NCBI GenBank assembly: GCA_964412845.1
Contig: CAYPQM010000158.1
Coordinates: 1-16,589 of the forward strand
DNA length: 16,589 bases
Source of the DNA: JAWWPY01 sp964412845
GTDB lineage: Bacteria; Actinomycetota; Actinomycetes; Streptosporangiales; Streptosporangiaceae
Direction: 5' to 3'
Shown: positions 4,588 through 11,763 of the stretch, piece by piece
Position numbering within the stretch: the first letter of the stretch is position 1
How the letters are laid out: each line of letters starts with the position of its first letter
The notes under the pieces: generated by a model
Databases searched by the model: none
What the model saw: only the letters and a program-made list of their open reading frames with translations
What the model was told of the DNA's origin: nothing
Translations under genes and position numbers: made by a program

Positions 4588-6840
4588 TCAGCTGCCTTGT
4601 GAGTCGTCCCGGAGGGGCATCTCGAACCAGACCGCTTTACCGTCCCTGGTCGGCCGTGAGCCCCACCGGCTCGCCAGCTGGTCGACCAGGTAGAGCCCCC
4701 GTCCTCCCTCGTCGTTCTCCCCAGCGCTGCGGATCCGCGGCAACCGAAGGTCAGCGTCGAATACCTCGACCCACACCGTGTCCGCCCCGCGCCGCAGCCG
4801 GAGCGTGAATTCCTTACCGCCCGATCCGGAAAAAGCATCACTGAACGGGGCGGTGTCCCAGCCACCCGCCAGGACCGGTGGCACTGGGGGTGCGGCGCCA
4901 ACGGCTTCCAAGGCGAACTCATGCCGGGGAGCGCGCGGCGCGGCAGTGTGCAGCACCACGTTCGTGACCACCTCGGACACCAGGAGGCAGGTCAGGTTGG
5001 TCTGCTCGGCGTCCATGCCCCAGTCAAGGAAGATCGCCTGGGCCAGCCGGCGGGCCTCGGAGACCCTGATCGGCTCGGCCGGGAACGAGCACTCCCACCA
5101 GGCGAGATCAACCGGTGACGTCCGGACGACAACGATCGCCATATCGTCGTCGATGTCGCCGGGCACTGCCTCCTCGGCCGCCTGCGCGATCTCCTCCACA
5201 TGACCGGCGGCCACCCGGCCAACCGCCTCCCGGAGCATCTCCAGCGCTTCAGCCTCGGTGTAATGCCCGGTCCCGTCGGCACGCTCCCGCCGGTCGGTCA
5301 GCCCGTCCGTGTACAGCACCAGCACTGAGTCGGCCGGCAGCCGGCGGCTTTCCTCGCGGTAGGTCGGCGTCCCTGAGACACCCCGGCCGCGCACGCCGAG
5401 CAGCAGGCCCTTGTGCTCCATCTCCAGCTCGCCGACCTTGCCATCGGTGACGAGCAGCGGCGCGTCATGACCGGCGTTGGCGAACGACAAGGTGCGTGAC
5501 CAGGCGTCATAAACGAGGTAGGTGCAGCTCACGATCGGCGGATCGGGGGTGTCGGGGCCGGACTTCGCCGGGGCCAGGGTCCGGCACCAGTCATCGAGCT
5601 TGCGCAGGATTTCCGCGGGCGGCTTGTCATCCTGGGCGAACGCGCGCAATGCGGCTCGCAGTTGGCCCATGATGGCGGCGGCGCGGGCGCCACGCCCTTC
5701 CACGTCGCCGATGACGATGCCAACCCGCCCGGCGGACAGCGGGATGATGTCGTACCAGTCGCCGCCCACCTGGGTCTGGATTCCCTGCCCATGGGTCTCC
5801 AGCGGCTTCGCTGGTACATAGCGGTACGCCACCTCAAGCCCGTCGATCGTCGGCAGGTTCTGCGGCAGCAGGCTGGTCTGAAACGCCAGCGCGGTACGCC
5901 GCTCCTCCTCGAACAGCAGCGCGTTGTCGATCGCGATCGCGACCCGGCTCGCGATGACGCTGAGGAACTCCCGGTCATCGGCGTCGTACCGCTGCTCCTC
6001 GCGCTCGGTGAGGCTGGACGTGGCCAGGCTCATCACGCCGAGCAACTCACCGCGGGCGCACAGCGGTGCCGCGATGACCGATGTCAGGCCGACGCTCTGG
6101 GCCGCCTCCAGGCTTCCCTGGGTGGGCGCCCGGGGATGCTCGTCCTGCAGGTTCTCCACGAGCACGGCGTCCAGGCGGGCCATCGCCTGCTGGCAGAAAT
6201 GACCCTCCGGGTAGTCGATCTGATCCCCGACCCTGGCCCAGCTTTCCGGAGGAGGAGTCCAGCCATTGGCGTTCATCTGGATCCGGCGCATCAGCTTCTC
6301 GCCGTGGAACAGGTCGATCACGCAGTGATCGGCGAACTGCGGCACCAGGGTCTCGGCCACGTGCCGCAGGGTCAGGCTGAGCTCAAGCGACCCAGCCAGC
6401 CGTTCCCCGATCCGCTCCAGCAGGCCAAGCTGGTCCCGTTCACGCTGGCTGCTGCGCCTGGTGGCCTCGCGCGCGATGATGACGATGCCGTCGATGGCTC
6501 CGGACGGATGACGCAACGGCACCGCCTGGGCGCGGACCAGCACTCGGGACCCGTCCGCCCGGACGCTGGCGAAGGTTCCGTCCCAGGCCCGGCCGCGCAG
6601 CACCTGCTTCGCCAGGTCGGCTGCCTTTCCGGCGTCGCTTTCCTCGAAGCCCAGGGAAAGGATGGGCCGGCCGACAAGCAGCGCGGGATCCTCAGGGAAG
6701 TCAAACAGCTTCACCGCGAAAGCGTTCGCGTACAACAGGTTGCTGAGCCGGTCGGTGACCACAACCGCGGCGGCTATCTGCCCGAGAACGGTCTCGGCCG
6801 GCAAGTATGTCCCGTACGCGGCATCACCCCACCTCGTCAT
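4588..6840 (-). CDS. PAS-GAF-SpoIIE(PP2C)-HATPase multidomain phosphatase
   Basis: This 750-aa cytosolic protein has four domains. They are PAS (about 15-125), GAF (about 145-308), a SpoIIE/RsbU-type PP2C phosphatase (about 330-572) and a C-terminal RsbW-like histidine-kinase-type ATPase (about 585-745). Phosphatase metal ligands are kept: GGDWYD (D361), IGDVEGRG (D379), YTDGLTD (D512) and DDDMAIVVV (D566). The ATPase has the N-box VSEVVTNVVLHT (621-632), an Asp at 695 and the G-box GGRGLYLVDQLASRWG (712-727). Such proteins dephosphorylate anti-anti-sigma factors, and the kinase-like domain may act on the same partner, so one polypeptide could set both directions of a partner switch in response to PAS/GAF signals. 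No STAS partner or sigma gene is nearby. The ATPase has a Pro/Gly-rich insertion at about 634-674. The ATG start has no clear Shine-Dalgarno sequence. Confidence 0.92.
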   Translation of the reverse strand: MTRWGDAAYGTYLPAETVLGQIAAAVVVTDRLSNLLYANAFAVKLFDFPEDPALLVGRPILSLGFEESDAGKAADLAKQVLRGRAWDGTFASVRADGSRVLVRAQAVPLRHPSGAIDGIVIIAREATRRSSQRERDQLGLLERIGERLAGSLELSLTLRHVAETLVPQFADHCVIDLFHGEKLMRRIQMNANGWTPPPESWARVGDQIDYPEGHFCQQAMARLDAVLVENLQDEHPRAPTQGSLEAAQSVGLTSVIAAPLCARGELLGVMSLATSSLTEREEQRYDADDREFLSVIASRVAIAIDNALLFEEERRTALAFQTSLLPQNLPTIDGLEVAYRYVPAKPLETHGQGIQTQVGGDWYDIIPLSAGRVGIVIGDVEGRGARAAAIMGQLRAALRAFAQDDKPPAEILRKLDDWCRTLAPAKSGPDTPDPPIVSCTYLVYDAWSRTLSFANAGHDAPLLVTDGKVGELEMEHKGLLLGVRGRGVSGTPTYREESRRLPADSVLVLYTDGLTDRRERADGTGHYTEAEALEMLREAVGRVAAGHVEEIAQAAEEAVPGDIDDDMAIVVVRTSPVDLAWWECSFPAEPIRVSEARRLAQAIFLDWGMDAEQTNLTCLLVSEVVTNVVLHTAAPRAPRHEFALEAVGAAPPVPPVLAGGWDTAPFSDAFSGSGGKEFTLRLRRGADTVWVEVFDADLRLPRIRSAGENDEGGRGLYLVDQLASRWGSRPTRDGKAVWFEMPLRDDSQGS

Positions 6841-6924
6841 CGGCAGGGCCCCCGGCCCCGGCCACCAGGCTCACGGCGCCCGCGGCGCTCCGAGCTGCCG
6901 CAGCGCTCCCGGCTGCCGCGGCGA

Positions 6925-7644
6925 TCAGGGCCGGGCGACGAAGACGTGTACGGCAACCTGGCGGGACAATTCCGCCGTGATACTGCCGTTTCTATCCTCA
7001 CTGGTCACCCGCACACCGTTGTCGCTGACTGCGAGCACTACCTCGCGTCCCGGTTGTATCCCGCTGCGCTTGAGTCTAAGCATCTCCTCAGCGTCGCTCT
7101 GGACTTGTTCGCTGATCCGCCGGACGATTACGCGTTCGGGCAGTTCCGACGCTACTTCTGTCATAGCTTCGGCCGGTTCCGGCCCAACGGGTAGCTCACG
7201 CTGCTCGGCATTGGCAGGCACTCCGAGCTCATCGAGCCCGGGAATCAGGTTGCCGTGCGGGCAGCGGACCGGGTAGTCGAGCAGCTCCACCAGCCGTCGC
7301 TCAACCTGCTCGGATATGACGTGCTCCCAGCGGCACGCCTCGATGTGAACCTCTTCCCAGGGCAGCCCGATCACGCCGACCAGCAGGCACTCGGCCAGCC
7401 GGTGCTTGCGCATGACCCCTACGGCCAGGGCCCGGCCCGCCGCGGTCAGCGAGAGCTGGCGGTCACCCTCGACCCGCAGCAATCCGTCGCGCTCCATCCT
7501 CGCCACGGTCTGGCTGACGGTGGGCCCGCTCTGGGACAGCCGCTCGGCGATGCGGGCTCGCAGCGGGACAATGCCCTCTTCCTCGAGCTCGAAAACTGTA
7601 CGGAGATACATCTCCGTCGTGTCGATAAGCCCGTGCGCCGTCAA
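6925..7644 (-). CDS. ideR: Iron-dependent repressor, DtxR/IdeR/DmdR family
   Basis: A 239-aa protein (IdeR is about 230) with the winged HTH (1-74, LRARIAERLSQSGPTVSQTV), a metal-binding dimerisation domain (75-150) and a C-terminal SH3-like domain (about 165-239). Metal ligands match IdeR with a two-residue offset: M12, C104, E107 and H108 for one site, and H81, E85 and H100 for the other. With Fe(II) bound it represses siderophore and iron-uptake genes and often activates storage genes. The start is TTG at 7644; GGAGGGA lies about 10 nt upstream, and MTAHGLIDTTEMYLRT aligns with the family N-terminus. There is no ATG or GTG alternative before the conserved part. It lies between pdxH and the phosphatase on the same strand, with 103 nt and 84 nt gaps. 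No IdeR-box palindrome is visible nearby. Confidence 0.93.
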   Translation of the reverse strand: MTAHGLIDTTEMYLRTVFELEEEGIVPLRARIAERLSQSGPTVSQTVARMERDGLLRVEGDRQLSLTAAGRALAVGVMRKHRLAECLLVGVIGLPWEEVHIEACRWEHVISEQVERRLVELLDYPVRCPHGNLIPGLDELGVPANAEQRELPVGPEPAEAMTEVASELPERVIVRRISEQVQSDAEEMLRLKRSGIQPGREVVLAVSDNGVRVTSEDRNGSITAELSRQVAVHVFVARP

Positions 7645-7714
7645 AAGTTTTCTCCCTCCTCACCTGATGCTATTGCCGGCGCGCCACTATCGCGATCAGA
7701 CGAAATAACGAGCG

Positions 7715-7741
7715 GGACCAGGCACCTGGAGACCAGGGTCC
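7715..7741 (-). terminator. Weak hairpin downstream of pdxH
   Basis: GGACC (7715-7719) pairs with GGTCC (7737-7741), and an inner CCTGG/CCAGG pair is possible. It begins 6 nt past the pdxH stop. It may partly separate pdxH from the downstream repressor gene. No strong U-tract follows. Confidence 0.25.
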
Positions 7742-7747
7742 AAAAGA

Positions 7748-8398
7748 TCAGGGCGCCAGGCGCTCAATGACCCATTGCTGATCATCCCTGCGGTACCGGA
7801 GGCGGTCATGCAGCCGGTTCACCCGCCCCTGCCAGAACTCGACGATCTCCGCGGTGACGCGGTAGCCGCCCCAGAACTCCGGCATCGGCACCGTCACCCC
7901 CTCCGGCCAGCGCCGTTCCAGCTTCTCGTAGCGCTGGTCCAGCTCACCCCGGGACCCGAGGACGGATGACTGCCGGCTGGCCCAGGCTCCGAGCTGTGAT
8001 CCGTGCGGGCGTGAGTGAAAGTACGGCTCACTCTCCTCGCGGGTGAGTGCCGTCACGGCGCCCTGGATGATCACCTGCCGGTGCAGCGCCTGCCAGGGGA
8101 AGAGCAGGCTCGCCCGGGGGTTCGCGGCCAGTGCCTTTCCCTTGGCGGAGGTGCGGTTCGTGTAGAAGGTGAAGCCCGCCGGGCCGTACTCCTTGAGCAG
8201 GACGGTCCTGGCCCGGGGCCAGCCAGCGGCGGACACGGTGGCGAGCACCATGGCATTCGGTTCTGGCAGCCCCGCCGCGATGACGTCGGCCATCCAGCGG
8301 CCGAACAGGATCAGCGGGTCGGCAGGGGCGGTGGCTTCGTCCAGATCAGCCTGGGCTGATCCCCTGGGCTGTCCCGACGGGTGACGGGTCGCTTCCAC
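7748..8398 (-). CDS. pdxH: Pyridoxamine 5'-phosphate oxidase
   Basis: This FMN enzyme oxidises pyridoxine or pyridoxamine 5'-phosphate to PLP, with O2 as acceptor. From GTG 8398 the protein is 216 aa, the usual size. Motifs are NAMVLATV (48-55), RTVLLK (64-69, FMN phosphate), YTNRTSAKG (79-87), HSRPHGSQLGAWAS (128-141), FWGGYR (175-180), FWQGRVNRLHDR (188-199) and the terminal W-x-x-x-RLAP. The frame extends up to GTG 8464 (238 aa), but 8398 is preferred because GAGAGG lies 9 nt upstream. The N-terminal MRxxY segment seen in many PdxH proteins is not apparent in either form, so the start is uncertain. It is divergent from citrate synthase and upstream of ideR. Its product is the cofactor of SerC, encoded 1.4 kb away. 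Confidence 0.92.
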   Translation of the reverse strand: MEATRHPSGQPRGSAQADLDEATAPADPLILFGRWMADVIAAGLPEPNAMVLATVSAAGWPRARTVLLKEYGPAGFTFYTNRTSAKGKALAANPRASLLFPWQALHRQVIIQGAVTALTREESEPYFHSRPHGSQLGAWASRQSSVLGSRGELDQRYEKLERRWPEGVTVPMPEFWGGYRVTAEIVEFWQGRVNRLHDRLRYRRDDQQWVIERLAP

Positions 8399-8481
8399 GG
8401 GAATGATCCTCTCGCAGCCAAGCCCGCGACGGCCAGCCAGGCCGGCGCGCGTGGTGCGTGTCACGATCGCATGCCTACCGA

Positions 8482-8500
8482 AACCGCGTCAGGCGCGGTT
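8482..8500. promoter_or_regulatory. 19-bp dyad between pdxH and citrate synthase
   Basis: AACCGCG (8482-8488) and CGCGGTT (8494-8500) are perfect 7-bp inverted repeats around TCAGG. It lies in the divergent intergenic region, 84 bp upstream of the preferred pdxH start and 101 bp upstream of the citrate synthase start. TTGACC, a possible -35, begins 4 bp to its right at 8504, but no good -10 follows at standard spacing. The shape fits a dimeric repressor operator; the protein is unknown. Confidence 0.4.
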
Positions 8501-8600
8501 GAATTGACCCGGCTGTGGGGTGAGCATCGCCCACGGGGGTCCATCGGTTCTCCCCTTTGGCGTATGTCATAGCGCTCACAGGGAGAGGAAGGAAGCGCAG

Positions 8601-9707
8601 ATGTCCGACTTCAAGCCCGGACTCGAAGGCGTCGTAGCATTCGAGACCGCGATCGCCGAACCCGACAGGGAGGGCGGGTCGCTGCGCTACCGGGGGGTGG
8701 ACATCGAGGAACTCGTCGGCCACGTCTCCTTCGGGCACGTGTGGGGCTTGCTGGTAGACAACGCGTTCGCGCCCGGGCTGCCGCCCGCCGAGTCCTATCC
8801 GATCCCGGTGCACTCCGGCGACATCAGGGTGGACGTGCAGAGTGCGCTGGCCATGCTCGCGCCCGCCTGGGGCATGCGCCAGCTCCTGGACACCAGCGAC
8901 GAGCAGGCGCGCGAGGACCTGGCCCGCGCCTCGGTCATGGCCCTGTCCTTCGTCGCGCAGTCAGCCCGCGGTCCCGGCCTGCCGGTGATCCCGCAGCAGC
9001 GGGTGGACGAGGCGGGCAGCATCGTCGAGCGATTCATGATCCGCTGGCGCGGCGACCCGGACCCACGGCATGTGAAGGCGATCGACGCCTACTGGACCTC
9101 CGCCGCTGAGCACGGCATGAACGCCTCCACTTTCACCGCCCGGGTGATCGCCTCCACCGGCGCCGACGTGGCTGCCGCACTGTCCGGGGCCGTGGGCGCG
9201 ATGTCCGGGCCGCTGCACGGCGGCGCGCCCGCCCGCGTGCTGAGCATGATCGAGGAAGTCGAGCAGAGCGGTGACGCCGCTCGGTACGTCAAGACGGCTC
9301 TCGACCGGGGCGACCGGCTGATGGGCTTCGGGCACCGGGTGTACCGGGCCGAAGATCCCCGCGCCCGGGTGCTGCGCCGTACGGCCAGGGACCTGGCCGC
9401 TCCCCGGTATGAGGTGGCGGTGGCCCTGGAGGAGGCGGCGCTGGCGGAACTGCACTCCCGCAGGCCGGATCGGGTGCTCGCGACGAACGTCGAGTTCTGG
9501 GCTGCCATCATGCTGGACTTCGCCGAGGTGCCCGCGCACATGTTCACCTCCATGTTCACCTGCGCCAGGACGGCAGGCTGGGCCGCGCACATCCTGGAGC
9601 AGAAGCGCACCGGGCGGCTGGTCAGGCCGAGCGCCCGATACGTGGGCCCGCCGTCCCGCCCGGTCAGCGAGGTCCCCGGTGCGGCCGAGGTGCTCGACGA
9701 GGTTTGA
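8601..9707 (+). CDS. citA: Citrate synthase (actinobacterial CitA/citrate synthase 2 type)
   Basis: This 368-aa protein condenses acetyl-CoA with oxaloacetate to citrate, the entry to the TCA cycle. The catalytic triad is in place: H206 in GPLHGGAP, H245 in MGFGHRVYR and D306 in AIMLDFAEVP. H171 in EHGMNAST is the conserved oxaloacetate-binding His. Arg residues in HRVYRAEDPRARVL and MFTCARTAGW complete the site. The short form fits the second, dimeric citrate synthase of actinobacteria rather than the larger GltA; no N-terminal extension is present. ATG 8601 is chosen over the open frame from 8520 because AGGAAGGAAG lies just upstream and the family N-terminus begins at KPGLEGVVAFET. A hairpin 21 nt after the stop suggests it ends transcription before serC. 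Confidence 0.95.
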   Translation: MSDFKPGLEGVVAFETAIAEPDREGGSLRYRGVDIEELVGHVSFGHVWGLLVDNAFAPGLPPAESYPIPVHSGDIRVDVQSALAMLAPAWGMRQLLDTSDEQAREDLARASVMALSFVAQSARGPGLPVIPQQRVDEAGSIVERFMIRWRGDPDPRHVKAIDAYWTSAAEHGMNASTFTARVIASTGADVAAALSGAVGAMSGPLHGGAPARVLSMIEEVEQSGDAARYVKTALDRGDRLMGFGHRVYRAEDPRARVLRRTARDLAAPRYEVAVALEEAALAELHSRRPDRVLATNVEFWAAIMLDFAEVPAHMFTSMFTCARTAGWAAHILEQKRTGRLVRPSARYVGPPSRPVSEVPGAAEVLDEV

Positions 9708-9728
9708 CCTGGTCAAGGGCTCGGAGGC

Positions 9729-9747
9729 GCGGCCAGCATCAGGCCGC
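9729..9747 (+). terminator. Citrate synthase terminator hairpin
   Basis: GCGGCC (9729-9734) and GGCCGC (9742-9747) form a perfect 6-bp GC stem with loop AGCATCA, 21 nt after the stop. It lacks a U-tract, common in actinobacteria. A separate -10 element for serC just downstream supports it. Confidence 0.45.
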
Positions 9748-9769
9748 ACGACGTGGTGCTGGCCGCGGT

Positions 9770-9775
9770 TAGGCT
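9770..9775 (+). promoter_or_regulatory. -10 element (TAGGCT) for serC, leaderless-type
   Basis: TAGGCT matches TANNNT and ends exactly 7 nt before GTG 9783. There is no Shine-Dalgarno sequence, so a leaderless mRNA is likely. No consensus -35 is visible at 17-18 nt. Confidence 0.5.
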
Positions 9776-9782
9776 TGGCACC

Positions 9783-10901
9783 GTGCCCGATATCCTCCTC
9801 CCCCCGCAGATCAAGCCCGCCGATGGCAGGTTCGGCAGTGGCCCCTCCAAGGTCCGCCCGGCCCAGCTCGCCGCCCTGACCGCCTCGGGAAGCAGTTACC
9901 TGGGCACCTCCCATCGCCAGGCGCCCGTCCGCTCGCTCGTCCGGCGGGTCACCGGCGGCCTGGCCGAGCTGTTCTCGATGCCTGACGGGTACCAGGTCGT
10001 GCTCGGCAACGGGGGCACCACGGCCTTCTGGGAGGTCGCCACGTTCGGCCTGGTCCGGCAGAAGTCACAGCACCTGGCGTTCGGTGAGTTCTCGGCGAAG
10101 TTCGCGAAGGTCACCGGGGCCGCGCCGTGGCTGGATGCGCCCACGGTCATCTCCGCAGAACCTGGCAGCCACCCGCTACCCCAGGCGGAACCGGGGGTGG
10201 ACACCTATGCGCTGACCCACAACGAGACCACCACCGGTGTCGCCATGCCGGTCCGCAGGGTGCCCGGCGCGGACCCCGGCGCCCTGGTCATCGTGGACGC
10301 GACCAGCGCGGCGGGCGGCCTGCCGGTGCAGGTCAGTGAGTGTGACGTGTACTACTTCGCGCCGCAGAAATGCTTCGGCTCCGACGGCGGGCTCTGGCTC
10401 GCGCTGATGTCGCCTGCCGCGCTGGAGCGGGCCGCGCAGATCGCGGCCAGCGATCGCTACATCCCGGAGTTCTTCTCGCTGCCCGTGGCGATCGACAACT
10501 CCACCAAGCAGCAGACATACAACACCCCGGCGGTGGCCACCGTGGCGATGCTCGCCGACCAGGTGGAGTGGATGCTCGGCCACGGCGGCCTGGCCTGGAC
10601 CACCGAGCGCACCGCCGACTCCTCGTCGCGCCTGTACACGTGGGCGGAGAAGGTGGCGTACGCCACCCCCTTCGTGGCCGACCCCGAGAAGCGCTCGCAG
10701 GTCGTGGGCACAATCGACTTCGCCGACACGGTCGACGCCGCCAGGGTCGCGGCGGTCCTGCGCGCCAACGGGATCGTCGACACCGAGCCGTACCGCAAGC
10801 TCGGCCGCAACCAGTTGCGCATCGCCATGTTCCCGGCGGTGGACCCGGACGACGTGGAAGCGCTGACCGGCTGCATCGACTACATCATCGAGCGGCTGTA
10901 G
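9783..10901 (+). CDS. serC: Phosphoserine aminotransferase
   Basis: A 372-aa fold-type I PLP enzyme of the mycobacterial SerC type (about 376 aa). It transaminates 3-phosphohydroxypyruvate with glutamate to give 3-phosphoserine, the second step of serine synthesis. Signatures are the N-terminal KPADGRFGSGPSKVRP (11-26), YLGTSHRQAPV (39-49), LGNGGTTAFWE (74-84), VDATSAAGG (171-179) and the PLP lysine K196 in YYFAPQKCFGSDGG. NSTKQQTYNTPA (239-250) lies at the dimer interface near the cofactor. GTG 9783 is chosen over 9753 because homologues start near PDILLP and a -10 element ends 7 nt upstream. The stop is 3 nt from that of a convergent micro-ORF. No serA or serB is in the window. Confidence 0.95.
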   Translation: MPDILLPPQIKPADGRFGSGPSKVRPAQLAALTASGSSYLGTSHRQAPVRSLVRRVTGGLAELFSMPDGYQVVLGNGGTTAFWEVATFGLVRQKSQHLAFGEFSAKFAKVTGAAPWLDAPTVISAEPGSHPLPQAEPGVDTYALTHNETTTGVAMPVRRVPGADPGALVIVDATSAAGGLPVQVSECDVYYFAPQKCFGSDGGLWLALMSPAALERAAQIAASDRYIPEFFSLPVAIDNSTKQQTYNTPAVATVAMLADQVEWMLGHGGLAWTTERTADSSSRLYTWAEKVAYATPFVADPEKRSQVVGTIDFADTVDAARVAAVLRANGIVDTEPYRKLGRNQLRIAMFPAVDPDDVEALTGCIDYIIERL

Positions 10902-10904
10902 CGC

Positions 10905-10988
10905 TCAGCGCACCGCAGCGCCGATGATGGCGCCCACGATGAGGATCGCGAGCACCGTGGGGAGCAGCCACCGGATCGAGCGGTTCAC
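10905..10988 (-). CDS. Candidate 27-aa single-helix membrane micropeptide
   Basis: GTG 10988 to TGA 10907-10905 encodes 27 residues. A basic N-terminus (MNRSIRW) is followed by one hydrophobic helix, LLPTVLAILIVGAIIGAAV (about 8-26), then a terminal Arg. There is no Shine-Dalgarno sequence, but TAAGCT ends exactly 7 nt before the GTG, the spacing seen at serC and the DUF2530 gene. Small single-helix proteins of this kind often sit in larger membrane complexes; nothing here shows which. It is 42 nt downstream of thpR on the same strand and stops 3 nt from serC. A chance hydrophobic frame is possible, but the promoter-start spacing argues for a real gene. Confidence 0.5.
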   Translation of the reverse strand: MNRSIRWLLPTVLAILIVGAIIGAAVR

Positions 10989-10995
10989 AGCACGC

Positions 10996-11001
10996 AGCTT
11001 A
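10996..11001 (-). promoter_or_regulatory. -10 element (TAAGCT) for the micropeptide
   Basis: On the minus strand TAAGCT matches TANNNT and is followed by 7 nt, then GTG 10988. It lies in the short gap after thpR, so the micropeptide could be transcribed independently. No good -35 is seen. Confidence 0.4.
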
Positions 11002-11030
11002 CGTGCTGACAGGCTGCGCCGGATCAGCCG

Positions 11031-11633
11031 CTACGCTGGCGGCGCGGGGGCGCGAAGCGGCCAGCGGCCCAGGGTCTCGTAGCGGGGCCGTGCCTGCGGG
11101 CGGCTGCGGATCAGGTAGATCTCTTCGGCCATCCAGGGGCTTCCCGCGTAATCCGCCAGGTCGGCCACGAGGCTGCGGACATCGACCGGCGCCCGGCACC
11201 TGGCCAGCGTCAGATGGCCCTGGAACTTCCTGCCGCCCACCGGCGGGGCACCCGCATCGTAGGCTCCCTCGCCCGCTTCCACGGGAGGCGCTTTCGCCGC
11301 GCTGGCGGCGTTGGCCACCGCGATGGCCAGTTTATTGAGGCCCTCCTGCTGCACTCCGGTCCACAGAACCCGGGCCCGATCGGCCCCAGGGAATGTGCCT
11401 GACCCGGCGAGCGACAGAGCCAGCGGCGGGTGGCGCGCCGCCGCACCCGCCAACTCCGCCGGGAGCCCGGCAGCGATGGCCTCTTCAACCTCGCCCAGGA
11501 AAGCAAGGGTGAGATGCCAGGCGTCGCGCCCGGTCCAGCGCAGTCCGGGCCACGACGAACGAAGCGGCGCCACTGCGGCCTCCAATTCGTCGGCGACCTG
11601 CCCGGGGACTGCCAGCGCGACAAACAACCTCAT
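11031..11633 (-). CDS. thpR: RNA 2',3'-cyclic phosphodiesterase (2H family)
   Basis: A 200-aa protein of the LigT/ThpR 2H phosphoesterase family, near the usual 180-200 aa. The two catalytic H-x-T-x motifs are HLTL at 40-43 (in AWHLTLAFLGEV) and HLTL at 140-143 (in FQGHLTLAR). The N-terminus MRLFVALAVP and the late IYLIRSRP strand are typical. The enzyme opens RNA 2',3'-cyclic phosphates to 2'-phosphates; archaeal and bacterial relatives also ligate tRNA halves in vitro. Its cellular role is not settled. The ATG at 11633 has no evident Shine-Dalgarno sequence and may be leaderless. It is 130 nt downstream of the MFS gene on the same strand, with GC hairpins between, so it is probably a separate unit. 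Confidence 0.92.
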   Translation of the reverse strand: MRLFVALAVPGQVADELEAAVAPLRSSWPGLRWTGRDAWHLTLAFLGEVEEAIAAGLPAELAGAAARHPPLALSLAGSGTFPGADRARVLWTGVQQEGLNKLAIAVANAASAAKAPPVEAGEGAYDAGAPPVGGRKFQGHLTLARCRAPVDVRSLVADLADYAGSPWMAEEIYLIRSRPQARPRYETLGRWPLRAPAPPA

Positions 11634-11695
11634 AAGTTATTCGTAGCATCAACGGGCAGGTCACAGGCCCGATTCTGGTTTCACACGCCTCAGTT

Positions 11696-11721
11696 CCGGG
11701 TTGCCCGGCCCCAGTTCTGGG
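11696..11721 (-). terminator. GC hairpins after the MFS gene
   Basis: CCGGG/CCCGG (11696-11708, 3-nt loop) and CCCAG/CTGGG (11710-11721, 2 nt between arms) sit side by side, 43-68 nt beyond the MFS stop. They are candidates for ending the marR-MFS transcript before thpR. No U-tract follows. Confidence 0.3.
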
Positions 11722-11763
11722 CCCAGGTGCGCTGCCCGGTGGCCCGCCGGCCCGGGTTGGGTG

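Noticed and set aside
5662..7194. 510-codon plus-strand frame across the phosphatase and repressor
   Set aside because: It runs antisense to two clearly recognised genes, has no domain pattern and spans their intergenic gap.
9765..9783. IdeR-box-like sequence GGTTAGGCT before serC
   Set aside because: Only one half resembles the iron box; the other half does not match. The TAGGCT core is better explained as a -10 element.
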